NCBI GenBank assembly: GCA_021734165.1
Contig: JAIPJL010000002.1
Span: 1-64,000, forward strand
Reading direction: 5' to 3'
Length of the DNA stretch: 64,000 nucleotides
From: a bacterium
GTDB taxonomy: Bacteria; Electryoneota; AABM5-125-24; Hatepunaeales; Hatepunaeaceae
Shown: piece by piece, positions 28,286-37,018 of the stretch
Layout of the letters: every line of letters begins with the position of its first letter
Numbering within the stretch: position 1 is the first letter of the stretch
Notes under the pieces: model-generated
What the model saw: the letters and a program-made list of their open reading frames with translations, nothing else
Told to the model about the DNA's origin: nothing
Databases searched by the model: none
Program-made: the position numbers and the translations under genes

Positions 28286-29260
28286 CTAACTCTCTCCGAT
28301 TTTATCAACTATCAATTCAGCCAATTCAAGCGCTCTTAATCCATCAGCGCCTGTTACCAAAGGTTCAGTACCTGATAGGACTGCATCACGGAAACTTTGC
28401 AATTCAAGAAACATAGCGTCTCCTTCTTCTACATCAGGTTGACGCTGATATAATACACGCATGTTTGATCCCACCCCAACTTCACCGATAGCTTGGGAAT
28501 TAGGAGGCAGCTCATCGGCATTAACCGAAGCGCCGAAATATTCACATGTTCCTTTACTAAGATCAAGAGCGATGTATTCGTTGCTGCCAAACATTCTCAG
28601 TTTACGCATCTGTTTAAGCGAAATCCGGCTTGCGGTTACATTAGCGACCAAGCTGGATTTAAACTTGAGTCGAGCATTTGCAATATCAACTGTTTCACTG
28701 ACAACAGCGACACCGCTGGCATGAATCTCTACTGGTAATTCGTTTGTTAACGATAAGATGAGGTCGAGATCGTGTATCATTAAATCATGAACTACCGCAA
28801 CATCAACTCCTCGTGGATTCCAGAATGCCAGACGATGAACTTCTATAAAGCCAGGTTGTACTTCGATACCTTTTAAAGCGCGAAAAGCACGGTTGAAACG
28901 CTCAATATGCCCCACTTGTATCGGTATATTTGACAATTTAGCTTTATTAACTAATTCTCTTCCTTCATCAGCAGTTGCACAGATTGGTTTCTCTATAAAA
29001 ACTGGTAAACCTGAGTTGATTGCCCTTGTTGCTGCTTCGAAATGGGTGGATGTTGGCGTCACAATGTCAAGGGCGTCTGATACTTCAATCAATTCTTCGT
29101 AGTCGATTGTTGTGTGAACACCGAAATCATCTCTCGCAGCTTTTCTTGCGGTGGGATCGCTATCCCAAACGCCAACAACTCTGACGTTCTCCATATTCAT
29201 CAGGTGTTTCAAATGACGCCTACCGAGATACCCATATCCTGTTAAGCCAATTTTAAGCAA
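28286..29260 (-). CDS. Gfo/Idh/MocA-family oxidoreductase, possibly GnnA-like
   Basis: 324 aa. Rossmann N-terminus 'IGLTGYGYLGRRHLKHL', catalytic-lysine motif 'FIEKPI', and 'QVGHIERFNRAFRAL'. The GHIERFN motif is common in UDP-sugar 3-dehydrogenases such as WlbA and GnnA. GnnA acts with GnnB to make the 2,3-diamino sugar of some lipid A, so its position abutting the methyltransferase and lpxB supports a lipid A role. No GnnB-like aminotransferase is in the window. Substrate is inferred. Confidence 0.75.
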   Translation of the reverse strand: MLKIGLTGYGYLGRRHLKHLMNMENVRVVGVWDSDPTARKAARDDFGVHTTIDYEELIEVSDALDIVTPTSTHFEAATRAINSGLPVFIEKPICATADEGRELVNKAKLSNIPIQVGHIERFNRAFRALKGIEVQPGFIEVHRLAFWNPRGVDVAVVHDLMIHDLDLILSLTNELPVEIHASGVAVVSETVDIANARLKFKSSLVANVTASRISLKQMRKLRMFGSNEYIALDLSKGTCEYFGASVNADELPPNSQAIGEVGVGSNMRVLYQRQPDVEEGDAMFLELQSFRDAVLSGTEPLVTGADGLRALELAELIVDKIGES

Positions 29261-29320
29261 TTTCTAAAGTCCTATTAAATATTTTTAGATCACTGGCTAT
29301 AAGCTAATATCTCAATTCGC

Positions 29321-29354
29321 AAAAAAAAAGGGTCAGTCTAAATAACTGACCCTT
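29321..29354 (-). terminator. Rho-independent terminator of rpoD
   Basis: On the minus strand AAGGGTCAGT-loop-ACTGACCCTT is followed by an uninterrupted T-run, 25 nt after the rpoD stop. Confidence 0.9.
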
Positions 29355-29378
29355 AATCAAGGTTAAACACAATTTTTA

Positions 29379-30290
29379 CTAACCGAGATACATCCGCAAA
29401 GCCTTTGAGCGTGATGGATGATTCAACTTGCGTATCGCTTTTTCTTTGATTTGACGGACTCGTTCTCTCGTCAATTTGAATTCAACGCCGATTTCTTCGA
29501 GAGTTTTCTGATCCCTATCTATACCAAAGTAATAACGAATGACTTCCGCTTCGCGTTTTGTTAAAGTTGCAAGCGCACGTTTGACTTCACGTCTAAGGGA
29601 TTCATCCATAAGGTGCGAGTCGGGCGCCGGTTGCATTTCATTACGCAGAATATCAAGCAGTCGATTATCTTCTCCCTGACAGAAAGGAGCATCCATAGAG
29701 AGATGCCTGCCTGCCATTTTAAGTGTATCAGTTACTTCAGTGATGGTCATCTCTAATTCATCGGCGATTTCTTCAGGAGACGGTTCTCTCTCGTACTCCT
29801 GTTCGAGTGTATTAAACACTTTGCCTATTTTGTTAAGGGCACCAACACGGTTCAACGGTAGTCTAACAACCCGTGATTGCTCAGCTAAAGCCTGCAGAAT
29901 GGATTGTCTGATCCACCAGACAGCATAAGAAATAAACTTAAAACCGCGTGTTTCGTCGAATCGTTGAGCGGCTTTGATGAGTCCCAGGTTTCCTTCATTG
30001 ATAAGGTCACCAAGAGATAAGCCCTGGTTTTGATATTGCTTAGCCACCGATACTACAAAGCGAAGATTGGCTTTAACAAGTTTCTCCAACGCTATACATT
30101 GCTCACGTGAACTGAATTTTGGCGTATCGCCATTCTGTGATTCGGGGTCGTTATCACAATTGTAATTGATAACGCGTGCCAGATTGATTTCCTCGTCTGC
30201 ACTAAGCAGTTCAACTTCACCGATCTCCTGAAGGTAGCGCTCAAGTGACTGGTTTGTGCGAATATTTGGTTTCTGGGTAATCTTACTCAT
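29379..30290 (-). CDS. rpoD: Primary RNA polymerase sigma factor (sigma-70/RpoD, short form)
   Basis: 303 aa, lacking region 1.1 and the long non-conserved insert, as in Bacteroidota and relatives. Region 1.2 '[19 protein letters not shown]', region 2 '[27 protein letters not shown]' with '[14 protein letters not shown]', region 3 '[13 protein letters not shown]', region 4 '[23 protein letters not shown]'. An extra acidic stretch ('[18 protein letters not shown]') splits region 1.2 from 2. Single-gene transcript with a consensus promoter and terminator. Confidence 0.94.
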   Translation of the reverse strand: MSKITQKPNIRTNQSLERYLQEIGEVELLSADEEINLARVINYNCDNDPESQNGDTPKFSSREQCIALEKLVKANLRFVVSVAKQYQNQGLSLGDLINEGNLGLIKAAQRFDETRGFKFISYAVWWIRQSILQALAEQSRVVRLPLNRVGALNKIGKVFNTLEQEYEREPSPEEIADELEMTITEVTDTLKMAGRHLSMDAPFCQGEDNRLLDILRNEMQPAPDSHLMDESLRREVKRALATLTKREAEVIRYYFGIDRDQKTLEEIGVEFKLTRERVRQIKEKAIRKLNHPSRSKALRMYLG

Positions 30291-30422
30291 TTTGCCGATT
30301 GTTAGTTGAGTGGAAGTTTCTCAAAAAAAATACTGTATGTAGTTGATTTGAAGTGGTTCGAATCTTAGAACCGGAATGATTATCCGCATTACGATTTAAC
30401 TTTTACTTAAATATAACTACGT

Positions 30423-30450
30423 ATTATAATAAATATCGTTTGAAAGTCAA
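30423..30450 (-). promoter_or_regulatory. Predicted rpoD promoter
   Basis: Minus strand TTGACT (30445-30450), 16-nt spacer, perfect TATAAT (30423-30428); leader of about 125 nt before the ATG. Confidence 0.65.
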
Positions 30451-30483
30451 TAGTTTTATACAATGTTTGCATATTTTTAAAAG

Positions 30484-30531
30484 AAACGATTCTGATTCGC
30501 TAATTAATTTAATCAGGAATCAGAATCGTTT
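30484..30531 (-). terminator. Terminator hairpin with 15-bp perfect stem
   Basis: AAACGATTCTGATTC and GAATCAGAATCGTTT enclose an 18-nt AT-rich loop. Read on the minus strand it is followed by TTTCTTTT and lies about 55 nt after the stop of the 144-aa gene. Confidence 0.75.
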
Positions 30532-30586
30532 TAATGGATTGCCTTTACGTTTGTTAGAATTTATCCAAAATAAACAAAAACTACTA

Positions 30587-31021
30587 TCAATTTACTTCAT
30601 CTCTTAATTCCAGCATGAAACCCGAAAGACGTACCACATCATCTTTTAATTTAGCTAAAGCAGTGCCTGGATCATTATAAAAATCTGTGCGGGTTTTCAG
30701 GAATTCGGCCGGAGTTCTTGAGCCTGTTATGTACTGATAATGGCTCATTGATCTTATGTTTGCTCGTTTGACAATCTCATCCCGACTGATGCTGCCGTCT
30801 TTAAGCAAAGATTTCCAAAGTAGATCTGTAGAGATAAGATAGCCCTCTACACGCATCAGTAATGTTTTATGCTGCATTTTATTAATGGGTAAAATCTCAT
30901 TAAGTTTTGTCAGCAGTTCCTGTGGTGTTAAATCAGTTTCTCCTCTGGTAAACTGATCTATAATTTCATTAACTTGCTGAGACATTTCGGTATTAATGTA
31001 GTGCAGTTCTTTTTCCGCCAT
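30587..31021 (-). CDS. Conserved hypothetical helical protein
   Basis: 144 aa from ATG 31021, where GGAG lies 6 nt upstream; the track start at 31105 is rejected. All-helical, charged, no signal peptide or membrane segment ('ELLTKLNEILPINKMQHKTLLMRVEGYLI'). I do not recognise the family. Stands alone with its own terminator. Confidence 0.65.
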   Translation of the reverse strand: MAEKELHYINTEMSQQVNEIIDQFTRGETDLTPQELLTKLNEILPINKMQHKTLLMRVEGYLISTDLLWKSLLKDGSISRDEIVKRANIRSMSHYQYITGSRTPAEFLKTRTDFYNDPGTALAKLKDDVVRLSGFMLELRDEVN

Positions 31022-31385
31022 TTTAAACTCCGTACTATTATTACATAATTGTAGAATTACTGTTTCTGTAAGCCTACTACAGCGTAAGGCGTCAATCTGC
31101 ATCAAATGTTTGCTGCTAAAAATAAGATTCGGTTAGAAAACGTAGAAAGTAGAAACCAGATTTACCGGAACAGAATGACATCTGACTGAATGGTTCTGAT
31201 AGAAATTGAATTGAAACGCGACGAACAGTATGAATTATCGGAATTATCAAACATTTAGCTTGATTACCGATAATGTATGTCTTATTTTCTATATGATAAT
31301 GAATAATAAAAACAAAAGCAAGTTTCGCACTCATTAAAATAATTTTTTAAGAGAGCGAAACACTACTGACACTAAGGAGGTATCT
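31022..31385. other. 364-bp intergenic region, 5' of a secreted protein gene
   Basis: AT-rich divergent spacer. The only feature I can support is a strong SD, AAGGAGGT, ending 5 nt before the ATG at 31386. A TTGATT near 31260 has no well-spaced -10. No small gene seen; the 72-codon minus-strand ORF at 31116 has no SD. Confidence 0.5.
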
Positions 31386-34169
31386 ATGAAGTGGTACGTA
31401 AGTTTACTCATTTTATCGGTCGTACTGCTGATTCCGGTTGCAACTTTCGCAGTTCCGGTTCCTGTTGTTGCTGCAATCGACGATAACATTGTGCGAGTTC
31501 ACTACTCGCCTGTTCCTGACAGGGACGATGCAGATGAAGACAGCGTCGTTTATGAATACGGATTTGAGGAAGGGTGGGGTGACTGGACAACCAAGGATTT
31601 AACAGATGCAGGATTAACGTGGCATATCACCGAATCACACGCCTGGGACAATGGTAGTAGCTGGTGGTGCGGTGATGAGGATATCAATGGTTATGACAAT
31701 CATTGGCTTCAATACCTTATGACACCGTCGCTCAACCTTAGCGACCAGGAGAACCTTACACTCACATTTAAGCTCTACTACAATTGTGAGGATCCTGATT
31801 CGCTTGCACCACCTGCTGACTCTCTCGGTTATGATGGCTGGGATGGTTGTAATGTCTGGATTTCAACCGATGGAGGTGAGGAGTGGGAAGTTATAACACC
31901 CACAGCGCCGGAATACGACTACGAAGACCTATACAGCTTCGGTGAAGAATGGGGTATGGGTTTTGGTATCCCAGGCTGGGCAGGTTTCAACGATGAATGG
32001 TTCGATGCTGAATTTGACCTTAGCGACTATGCTCAGGAAAATGTTATGATCAGGTGGGCTTTCTGCAGCGATCCTGCCTGGGCTACTGGAGATGATGGTG
32101 ATCCCGACGGTGCGGCTATTGGTATGCTTGTCGATGAGATGCAGGTTTTAGCCGGTGATCAAGTTCTCTGGGAAAACCATGGTAATGAAGTAAATGAGAT
32201 GTCAATAGGATCTGGTGAAACATCCGGTGATCATTGGGAGATATCAGATGAAAGCGGTCATGAGAGCGATCATTCCGCTCACTGTTCCATTGCAGTGAGT
32301 CTGGTCAATGCTCTGATTACACCACCTTTGCAGATTCCAGAAGAAGGATTTTATACCTATTTTGATTTTTGGATGATCTGCAACACCGCAATGTCTAACT
32401 CTAATCCCGACGTAGATAACTTTCTCGATGATTATTTCCGGGTTGAATACTCAACTGATGAAGGTGTGAATTGGGAGGACTTCTTTTACGATTATGGAGA
32501 CCCTGCTCGTGCAGATCATCCGGAGTGGTATGATGAATGGTCATATTATGGTCCGGATTCATGGTTTAAAATAGACGAACCTGAATGGAAACTTAAACTC
32601 AACCTGACTCAATTTGCAGGTGAGACCATCCAACTTCGTTGGGTAATGAAAACTGATGATGTTATGGATGGTGAACAAGGTACGGGACTTTGGATTGATG
32701 ACTTCAGGCTTTTAACGACATCGAGAAGTGAGAATGACGTCGGTATCAGCTACATGAATATTGGTTATCCTATAGGTATGGGCGTAACAACTGACTGCCA
32801 GATAATAGTGAAAAACTTCGGCATGTCAACTCAGAATAATGTCAGGAAATTTTTTCAGATTAACGATGGACGCGCTACGCCGATCACACCTTGGCAGGGT
32901 ACACTCGAACCTGATTCAAGCCTGGTATATAATTTCAGATTACAGAATCTTGGTTTTGCCGGTGGCGCTACGATTACAGCCTGGACCGATCTCAATGGTG
33001 ATGAGGAAGAACAAAACAATACAGGACAATTTAATGTGACTGTATTTCCTGAAGGCATGTACAAACTGGGTTATGACTCACGTCAAGGCAGGGATGAAAT
33101 CCGTTTCGCTATAGACAACGGTCCCGCAGTTCTTTATACACCTACCGACGATGGTGTACAGGGAAATTATGATATACTTGCTGTTGATGTAACCTGGGGA
33201 GCAGAAGAGCAGGAAGAAAATGCGACAACTACTCTTGCTATCTATGCTGATAGGCGAGGTGCTCCAGGTGATTTGTTGTATTCAAGAGAGATTACGGTTA
33301 CGGTGAATGATCTCTTTCCAAATAAGCAACATATCAGCTTGGAAGATGTGGATCAACTGAAGAATCTGGATTCAGATTTTTGGGTTTATTTCAATATTGG
33401 TGATCAATCCCAACTGCCTAAACCCTATGGCAGGCAAATAGTTGGTAACGAACCTAATCTTGGTCAAGGTCATTATTTTGTATCTAATGGTCAGCAGGCA
33501 CAGGAAGAAGCAATTGAATACCTTATTCAGGCATATATCATTAAAACTGAAGCACACGGAGGTGTTCTTTTACCAGAGAAGCCGGAAGTAGATTTTGATA
33601 TTGTCGATCCCGACAGCGTGGCTGAGATAATTGTACCGGTATTTGGTTCGTCACCTGAGCCTGTTACTATTACAGGTGTTGAGACCGATGGCGATATATT
33701 CAGCGCTGAAGCGGCTGAGCAGCTTCCTTTTGAACTTAAAACCGGTGAATACACTAACATAATCGTTACGTTTACACCACAAGGCGTTGAGGATCGTTGG
33801 GAAACGAATCTGACAATCAGTTGCGGTGATGATGTTGAGCCGATTGTGATCAGGATAAAGGGACGTTCAACGGACAGCGTTTCCGATAAGGATAGTGTAA
33901 TACCTCAGAAATTTGCGCTTGGAGACGCTTATCCGAATCCGTTTAACTCAACGACAGTTATTCCGTTTGCAATGCCTCAGGCTGCTGACGTAAGTCTTGC
34001 ACTGTATGACCTCGAGGGCAGAATGGTTACGGAATTGATTTCCGGCAGGATGTCCGTTGGAAATCACAGTGTTGTACTCGAAGCTGGTGATCTCACTGCC
34101 GGCATTTACATCTGCAGGTTAGAGAGCGCAGAATTCAGCGCTGTCAGGAAAGTCGTTCTCGTTAAGTGA
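31386..34169 (+). CDS. Large secreted T9SS-cargo protein with MAM/jelly-roll domains
   Basis: 927 aa. Signal peptide (cut near TFAVP), two jelly-roll domains ('YEYGFEEGWGDW...', 'LWENHGNEVNE...'), each ending in 'GxGLWIDDFRLL'-type segments like those of immune-inhibitor-A peptidases but without any protease domain, a CARDB-like domain (about 455-555), a carbohydrate-module-like part and an ASH-like domain. It ends in the T9SS module 'AYPNPFNSTTVIPFAMP...VVLVK'. Strongly acidic and Trp-rich. Strong SD. Likely surface-displayed; ligand unknown. Confidence 0.85.
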   Translation: MKWYVSLLILSVVLLIPVATFAVPVPVVAAIDDNIVRVHYSPVPDRDDADEDSVVYEYGFEEGWGDWTTKDLTDAGLTWHITESHAWDNGSSWWCGDEDINGYDNHWLQYLMTPSLNLSDQENLTLTFKLYYNCEDPDSLAPPADSLGYDGWDGCNVWISTDGGEEWEVITPTAPEYDYEDLYSFGEEWGMGFGIPGWAGFNDEWFDAEFDLSDYAQENVMIRWAFCSDPAWATGDDGDPDGAAIGMLVDEMQVLAGDQVLWENHGNEVNEMSIGSGETSGDHWEISDESGHESDHSAHCSIAVSLVNALITPPLQIPEEGFYTYFDFWMICNTAMSNSNPDVDNFLDDYFRVEYSTDEGVNWEDFFYDYGDPARADHPEWYDEWSYYGPDSWFKIDEPEWKLKLNLTQFAGETIQLRWVMKTDDVMDGEQGTGLWIDDFRLLTTSRSENDVGISYMNIGYPIGMGVTTDCQIIVKNFGMSTQNNVRKFFQINDGRATPITPWQGTLEPDSSLVYNFRLQNLGFAGGATITAWTDLNGDEEEQNNTGQFNVTVFPEGMYKLGYDSRQGRDEIRFAIDNGPAVLYTPTDDGVQGNYDILAVDVTWGAEEQEENATTTLAIYADRRGAPGDLLYSREITVTVNDLFPNKQHISLEDVDQLKNLDSDFWVYFNIGDQSQLPKPYGRQIVGNEPNLGQGHYFVSNGQQAQEEAIEYLIQAYIIKTEAHGGVLLPEKPEVDFDIVDPDSVAEIIVPVFGSSPEPVTITGVETDGDIFSAEAAEQLPFELKTGEYTNIIVTFTPQGVEDRWETNLTISCGDDVEPIVIRIKGRSTDSVSDKDSVIPQKFALGDAYPNPFNSTTVIPFAMPQAADVSLALYDLEGRMVTELISGRMSVGNHSVVLEAGDLTAGIYICRLESAEFSAVRKVVLVK

Positions 34170-34201
34170 GATAGAGGTTAGATCTTGATTAGTTTGAAAT
34201 T

Positions 34202-34228
34202 ATCCCCCCGCTTTGCGGGGGGATTTAT
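34202..34228 (+). terminator. Rho-independent terminator after the 927-aa secreted protein
   Basis: Perfect 10-bp stem ATCCCCCCGC-ttt-GCGGGGGGAT followed by TTTATTT, 32 nt after the stop codon. The track ORF 34185-34910 reads through it, which argues against that ORF's upstream start. Confidence 0.88.
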
Positions 34229-34337
34229 TTACATCTTAAGTTTGACTGTTATTTCTTATACAGCAATCTTGATCATTCTATACAATTGTGCTGAAGCGCA
34301 AACCAATTTGTCTAACATTAACTCGAAGGAGAGTAAA

Positions 34338-34910
34338 ATGTCGTGTTGTAAACAATCCGGTTCCGATACATGCTGTGAATTGAATTTTGGACAAGCAGCG
34401 CCGGATTTCAATCTGCCAGGAGTTGACGGCAGAAACTGGAGTCTTGCTGATTTTAAGGATAAGAAAGCCTTAGTTGTAATATTCTCATGTAATCATTGTC
34501 CTTATGTGATCAAATCAGAAGAACGTATGATTGAACTGGGTAAGGAATATCAACCCAAAGGCATCGGATTTGTGTTGATTTCTGCTAACTACATCGTAAC
34601 CCATCCTCAGGACAGCCCTGAGAACATGAAAAAGCGGGCTGAGCAGAAAGGCTATCCATTTCCATATCTATATAATGAGGATCAGAAGGTTGCGTGTAAC
34701 TATGGCGCTCAGGTAACACCTCATATATTCCTGTTTGATTCCGAGATGAAACTTTGCTATCGGGGCGCAATTGATGATAATATCAACGATTCTGAGGCTG
34801 TAAAGATTAACTACTTGAGAGATGCAATAGAAGCGATACTTGCTGGAACTCCGGAAAAGATTACAAATCAGGAAACAAAACCTGTCGGTTGTTCGATTAA
34901 ATGGAAATAA
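34338..34910 (+). CDS. Thioredoxin-like/peroxiredoxin-like redox protein
   Basis: 190 aa from ATG 34338 ('MSCCKQSGSDTCCE'), with GGAG 6 nt upstream. Thioredoxin fold with active site 'CNHCPYV', N-terminal 'GQAAPDFNLPGVDG', cis-Pro region 'QVTPHIFLFD'. The length matches the AhpC/TSA-type thioredoxin family with CxxCP. The frame is open upstream and encodes a hydrophobic stretch ending 'LYNCAEAQ', which could be a lipoprotein signal, but that reading needs a start next to the terminator and lacks charged residues. The N-terminal Cys cluster is unusual. Confidence 0.82.
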   Translation: MSCCKQSGSDTCCELNFGQAAPDFNLPGVDGRNWSLADFKDKKALVVIFSCNHCPYVIKSEERMIELGKEYQPKGIGFVLISANYIVTHPQDSPENMKKRAEQKGYPFPYLYNEDQKVACNYGAQVTPHIFLFDSEMKLCYRGAIDDNINDSEAVKINYLRDAIEAILAGTPEKITNQETKPVGCSIKWK

Positions 34911-35015
34911 GACTTTTGAAGTATTGAATTTTAAGTGATGAGTTATGAATGTCTGTGTCAGCTAAAAAGGACACATGACACCACTCTGCAAATTCAAAAT
35001 AATATGAATTAGATA

Positions 35016-36287
35016 ATGAGATACCCTCGATTTACTTTTGTAATTTTTGCAGTGCTTTTCAGTACCGTTTGTTTGTACGCGGCTCCAAAGATGCTGATTC
35101 CGATGGACTTGTCGCAGCGTGATCACCTGAAAGCCTACGGGATTGCTTACTGGACTGTGAAGCAGGGAGGTAAGGCCGAATGGCTGCTTAATTATCGCGG
35201 TGGATCATTCCTTTGTGATCATTACGAGCAGCTTGAGCGTCTTTGCCGGATCAGGGGTGTGAGTTTTGAATCTACTTCGGCAACTGATGCAGCGCGTATC
35301 TATGCAGAAATCGAAGGCGCTAATATGGAAGTCGTGCCGCTTGAAAAGGCGCCTAAGATTGCGGTGTATGCTCCTTCTCATTACCAGCCCTGGGATGATG
35401 CTGTCTTAATGGCGTTGACTTATGCAGAGATTCCTTACGACAGGATTTACGATGAAGAGGTGTTGCGAGGTCAACTCTCGGAATACGACTGGCTGCATCT
35501 GCATCACGAGGATTTCACCGGACAGTATGGCAAGTTCTTCAGATCATATAAGAATGCTGACTGGTATCGTGAGGAACAAGCTGATAATGAAGCCCGCGCC
35601 AAACAATGGGGTTATGCAAGTGTCAGTGAGATGAAAAAGGGCGTCGCTCGCGAGATCAAATCTTATGTTGGCAAAGGCGGATTTCTGTTTGCGATGTGTT
35701 CAGGGACAGACAGTTACGATGTTGCCTTAGCTGCAGAAGGTGTGGATATCGTTGATGTGCCTTTCGACGGTGATCCGCCAGACAAGGATGCTCAGGCGCG
35801 ATTGGATTATAACAAATGTCTGGCGTTTCAGAATTTCAAGCTGATAACCGATCCTAATGTTTATGAGTTTTCAGATATTGATATGACTCAGGAGTCGGGG
35901 AGAGGATACAAGGGTGAAGCGGGGGATTATTTCACTTTGTTTGAATTCTCGGCTAAATACGATCCGGTTCCATCGATGCTGACTCAGGATCATACGTCGG
36001 TAGTGAAGGGCTTTATGGGGCAGACAACCTCGTACAGACGTTCGCTGATCAAGCCATCGATTACGATAATGGGGGATTATGTCGGGCGCGAAGAGGTTAA
36101 GTACATTCACGGCAACTTCGGGGATGGCTCATGGACGTTCTACGGAGGGCACGACCCGGAGGACTATCGCCATCTTGTCGGCGACCCACCAACCAACCTC
36201 GAATTGCATAAAAACTCTCCAGGCTACAGGCTGATACTCAACAATGTTCTTTTTCCTGCTGCTAAGAAGAAGAAGTTGAAGACGTGA
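35016..36287 (+). CDS. Conserved exported protein, 'asparagine synthetase B'-labelled family of FCB bacteria
   Basis: 423 aa. Signal peptide cut near LYAAP, then 'KMLIPMDLSQRDHLKAYGIAYW', 'WLLNYRGGSF', 'HHEDFTGQYGKF' and a GATase-like segment 'GGFLFAMCSGTDSYDVALAAEGVDI'. I recall this family from FCB genomes under the label asparagine synthetase B, but it lacks the N-terminal nucleophile and ATP-binding parts of AsnB, so the label is doubtful. The Cys in 'AMCSGTD' may be catalytic. Function unknown. Confidence 0.75.
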   Translation: MRYPRFTFVIFAVLFSTVCLYAAPKMLIPMDLSQRDHLKAYGIAYWTVKQGGKAEWLLNYRGGSFLCDHYEQLERLCRIRGVSFESTSATDAARIYAEIEGANMEVVPLEKAPKIAVYAPSHYQPWDDAVLMALTYAEIPYDRIYDEEVLRGQLSEYDWLHLHHEDFTGQYGKFFRSYKNADWYREEQADNEARAKQWGYASVSEMKKGVAREIKSYVGKGGFLFAMCSGTDSYDVALAAEGVDIVDVPFDGDPPDKDAQARLDYNKCLAFQNFKLITDPNVYEFSDIDMTQESGRGYKGEAGDYFTLFEFSAKYDPVPSMLTQDHTSVVKGFMGQTTSYRRSLIKPSITIMGDYVGREEVKYIHGNFGDGSWTFYGGHDPEDYRHLVGDPPTNLELHKNSPGYRLILNNVLFPAAKKKKLKT

Positions 36288-36324
36288 CGGATTGCTCTGG
36301 AAATCTCGTAACTCGTACTGCTAA

Positions 36325-36357
36325 AAAATCCCCTACCAATTAATGACAGGGTATTTT
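36325..36357 (+). terminator. Imperfect terminator hairpin after the 423-aa gene
   Basis: AAAATCCCCT...AGGGTATTTT with one mismatch around 'ACCAATTAATGAC', ending in TTTT. Its sequence closely resembles the terminator at 36559-36590. Confidence 0.55.
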
Positions 36358-36558
36358 GAAAATAATGCATATAATGGATATTTAATGTTGCTTTTTGGCA
36401 CATTATGTCGTATATTGCCGCCAAGTGTATGTAAAATATGCGTCACTTCGTCACCGAATCGGCGGTATGCCTTGCCGGATAAGGGCTGGAGTGGGTGACG
36501 GAAATGTGACGGAACGTGATCGAAGTTTGAAAGTTTGAAAGTTTGAAAGTGAGAAAGA

Positions 36559-36590
36559 AAATCCCCCGCCAATTACCGGCAGGGGATTGT
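36559..36590 (-). terminator. Terminator of the short minus-strand transcript
   Basis: Minus strand: AATCCCCTGCC-GGTAAT-TGGCGGGGGATT followed by TTCTTTC. Stem about 11 bp. Lies directly after the two small ORFs. Confidence 0.7.
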
Positions 36591-36594
36591 TAAT

Positions 36595-36678
36595 TTATCG
36601 AAAACCAGCCTCTACGAGAGCCACGAGTTGTACGAAGCCTGCGTATGTTAAGGACTGGTCTGCAGAAAATGTTTTCAT
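36595..36678 (-). CDS. Possible 27-aa peptide gene, second in short transcript
   Basis: ATG 36678 starts 'MKTFSADQSLTYAGFVQLVA', with AAGG about 8 nt upstream and a stop 5 nt before the terminator. An overlapping frame holds a Cys-containing sequence ('DECPGLEEGFNDENIFC') but has no start codon. Coding status uncertain. Confidence 0.35.
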   Translation of the reverse strand: MKTFSADQSLTYAGFVQLVALVEAGFR

Positions 36679-36707
36679 CGTTGAAACCTTCTTCAAGACC
36701 GGGACAC

Positions 36708-36794
36708 TCATCTACCCATATCTAATTTGAAGTCAGCGCCGGAAAGGTAATTAATAATACCCTCGACATACTGGTAGGTGTAAGTTGTAGCCAT
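36708..36794 (-). CDS. Possible 28-aa peptide gene, first in short transcript
   Basis: ATG 36794 is preceded by AAAGGAG at 7 nt, encodes 'MATTYTYQYVEGIINYLSGA...', and stops at 36708. It sits about 40 nt downstream of a consensus promoter. A one-base shift near 'GGGTAGAT' would join it to the Cys-containing frame to make about 65 residues, so it may be the start of a frameshifted gene. No homologue known to me. Confidence 0.45.
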   Translation of the reverse strand: MATTYTYQYVEGIINYLSGADFKLDMGR

Positions 36795-36840
36795 AATCCT
36801 GCTCCTTTGATTTGATTGTGATAATCTTATTGATTATCGC

Positions 36841-36869
36841 GGTATATTCTCAATTTGTGAGAATGTCAA
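36841..36869 (-). promoter_or_regulatory. Sigma-70 promoter with operator palindrome in its spacer
   Basis: Minus strand TTGACA (36864-36869), 17-nt spacer, TATACC (36841-36846). The spacer is itself a palindrome, TTCTCA-caaat-TGAGAA, so a dimeric regulator bound there would block RNA polymerase. Drives the short transcript ending at 36559. Confidence 0.65.
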
Positions 36870-36957
36870 GCATTTATTTCTTGATCCGAATAAAGTCATT
36901 ATTGATAATTCTACATACTTAAGTTATGAAAAAAAAAAAGTTACATGCAACTCTTTA

Positions 36958-36986
36958 TTGCAAAAAATATATTGCGCTGTTATATT
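36958..36986 (+). promoter_or_regulatory. Predicted promoter of the LVIVD/ASH giant protein
   Basis: TTGCAA (36958-36963), 17-nt spacer, TATATT (36981-36986), 33 nt before the ATG at 37019, which has CGGAGG as SD. Confidence 0.55.
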
Positions 36987-37018
36987 TATGTTATAAATAA
37001 CTAGAAACGGAGGATAAA

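Larger units (their letters stand above)
36288..37018. other. 731-bp intergenic region holding a short regulated transcription unit
   Basis: Contains, in order, a terminator for the upstream gene, a 'GTTTGAAA' triplet repeat at about 36526-36550, a terminator on the minus strand, two tiny minus-strand ORFs, a promoter with operator, and the plus-strand promoter of the LVIVD gene. No ORF over 60 codons appears real. Confidence 0.6.

Noticed and set aside
31116-31334. 72-codon minus-strand ORF upstream of the 927-aa protein
   Set aside because: No SD and no motif in the divergent promoter region.
34185-34337. N-terminal extension making the thioredoxin a lipoprotein ('LYNC')
   Set aside because: It begins beside and reads through the rho-independent terminator, lacks basic n-region residues near the core, and an SD-preceded ATG exists at 34338. 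Kept as a minor alternative in the feature.
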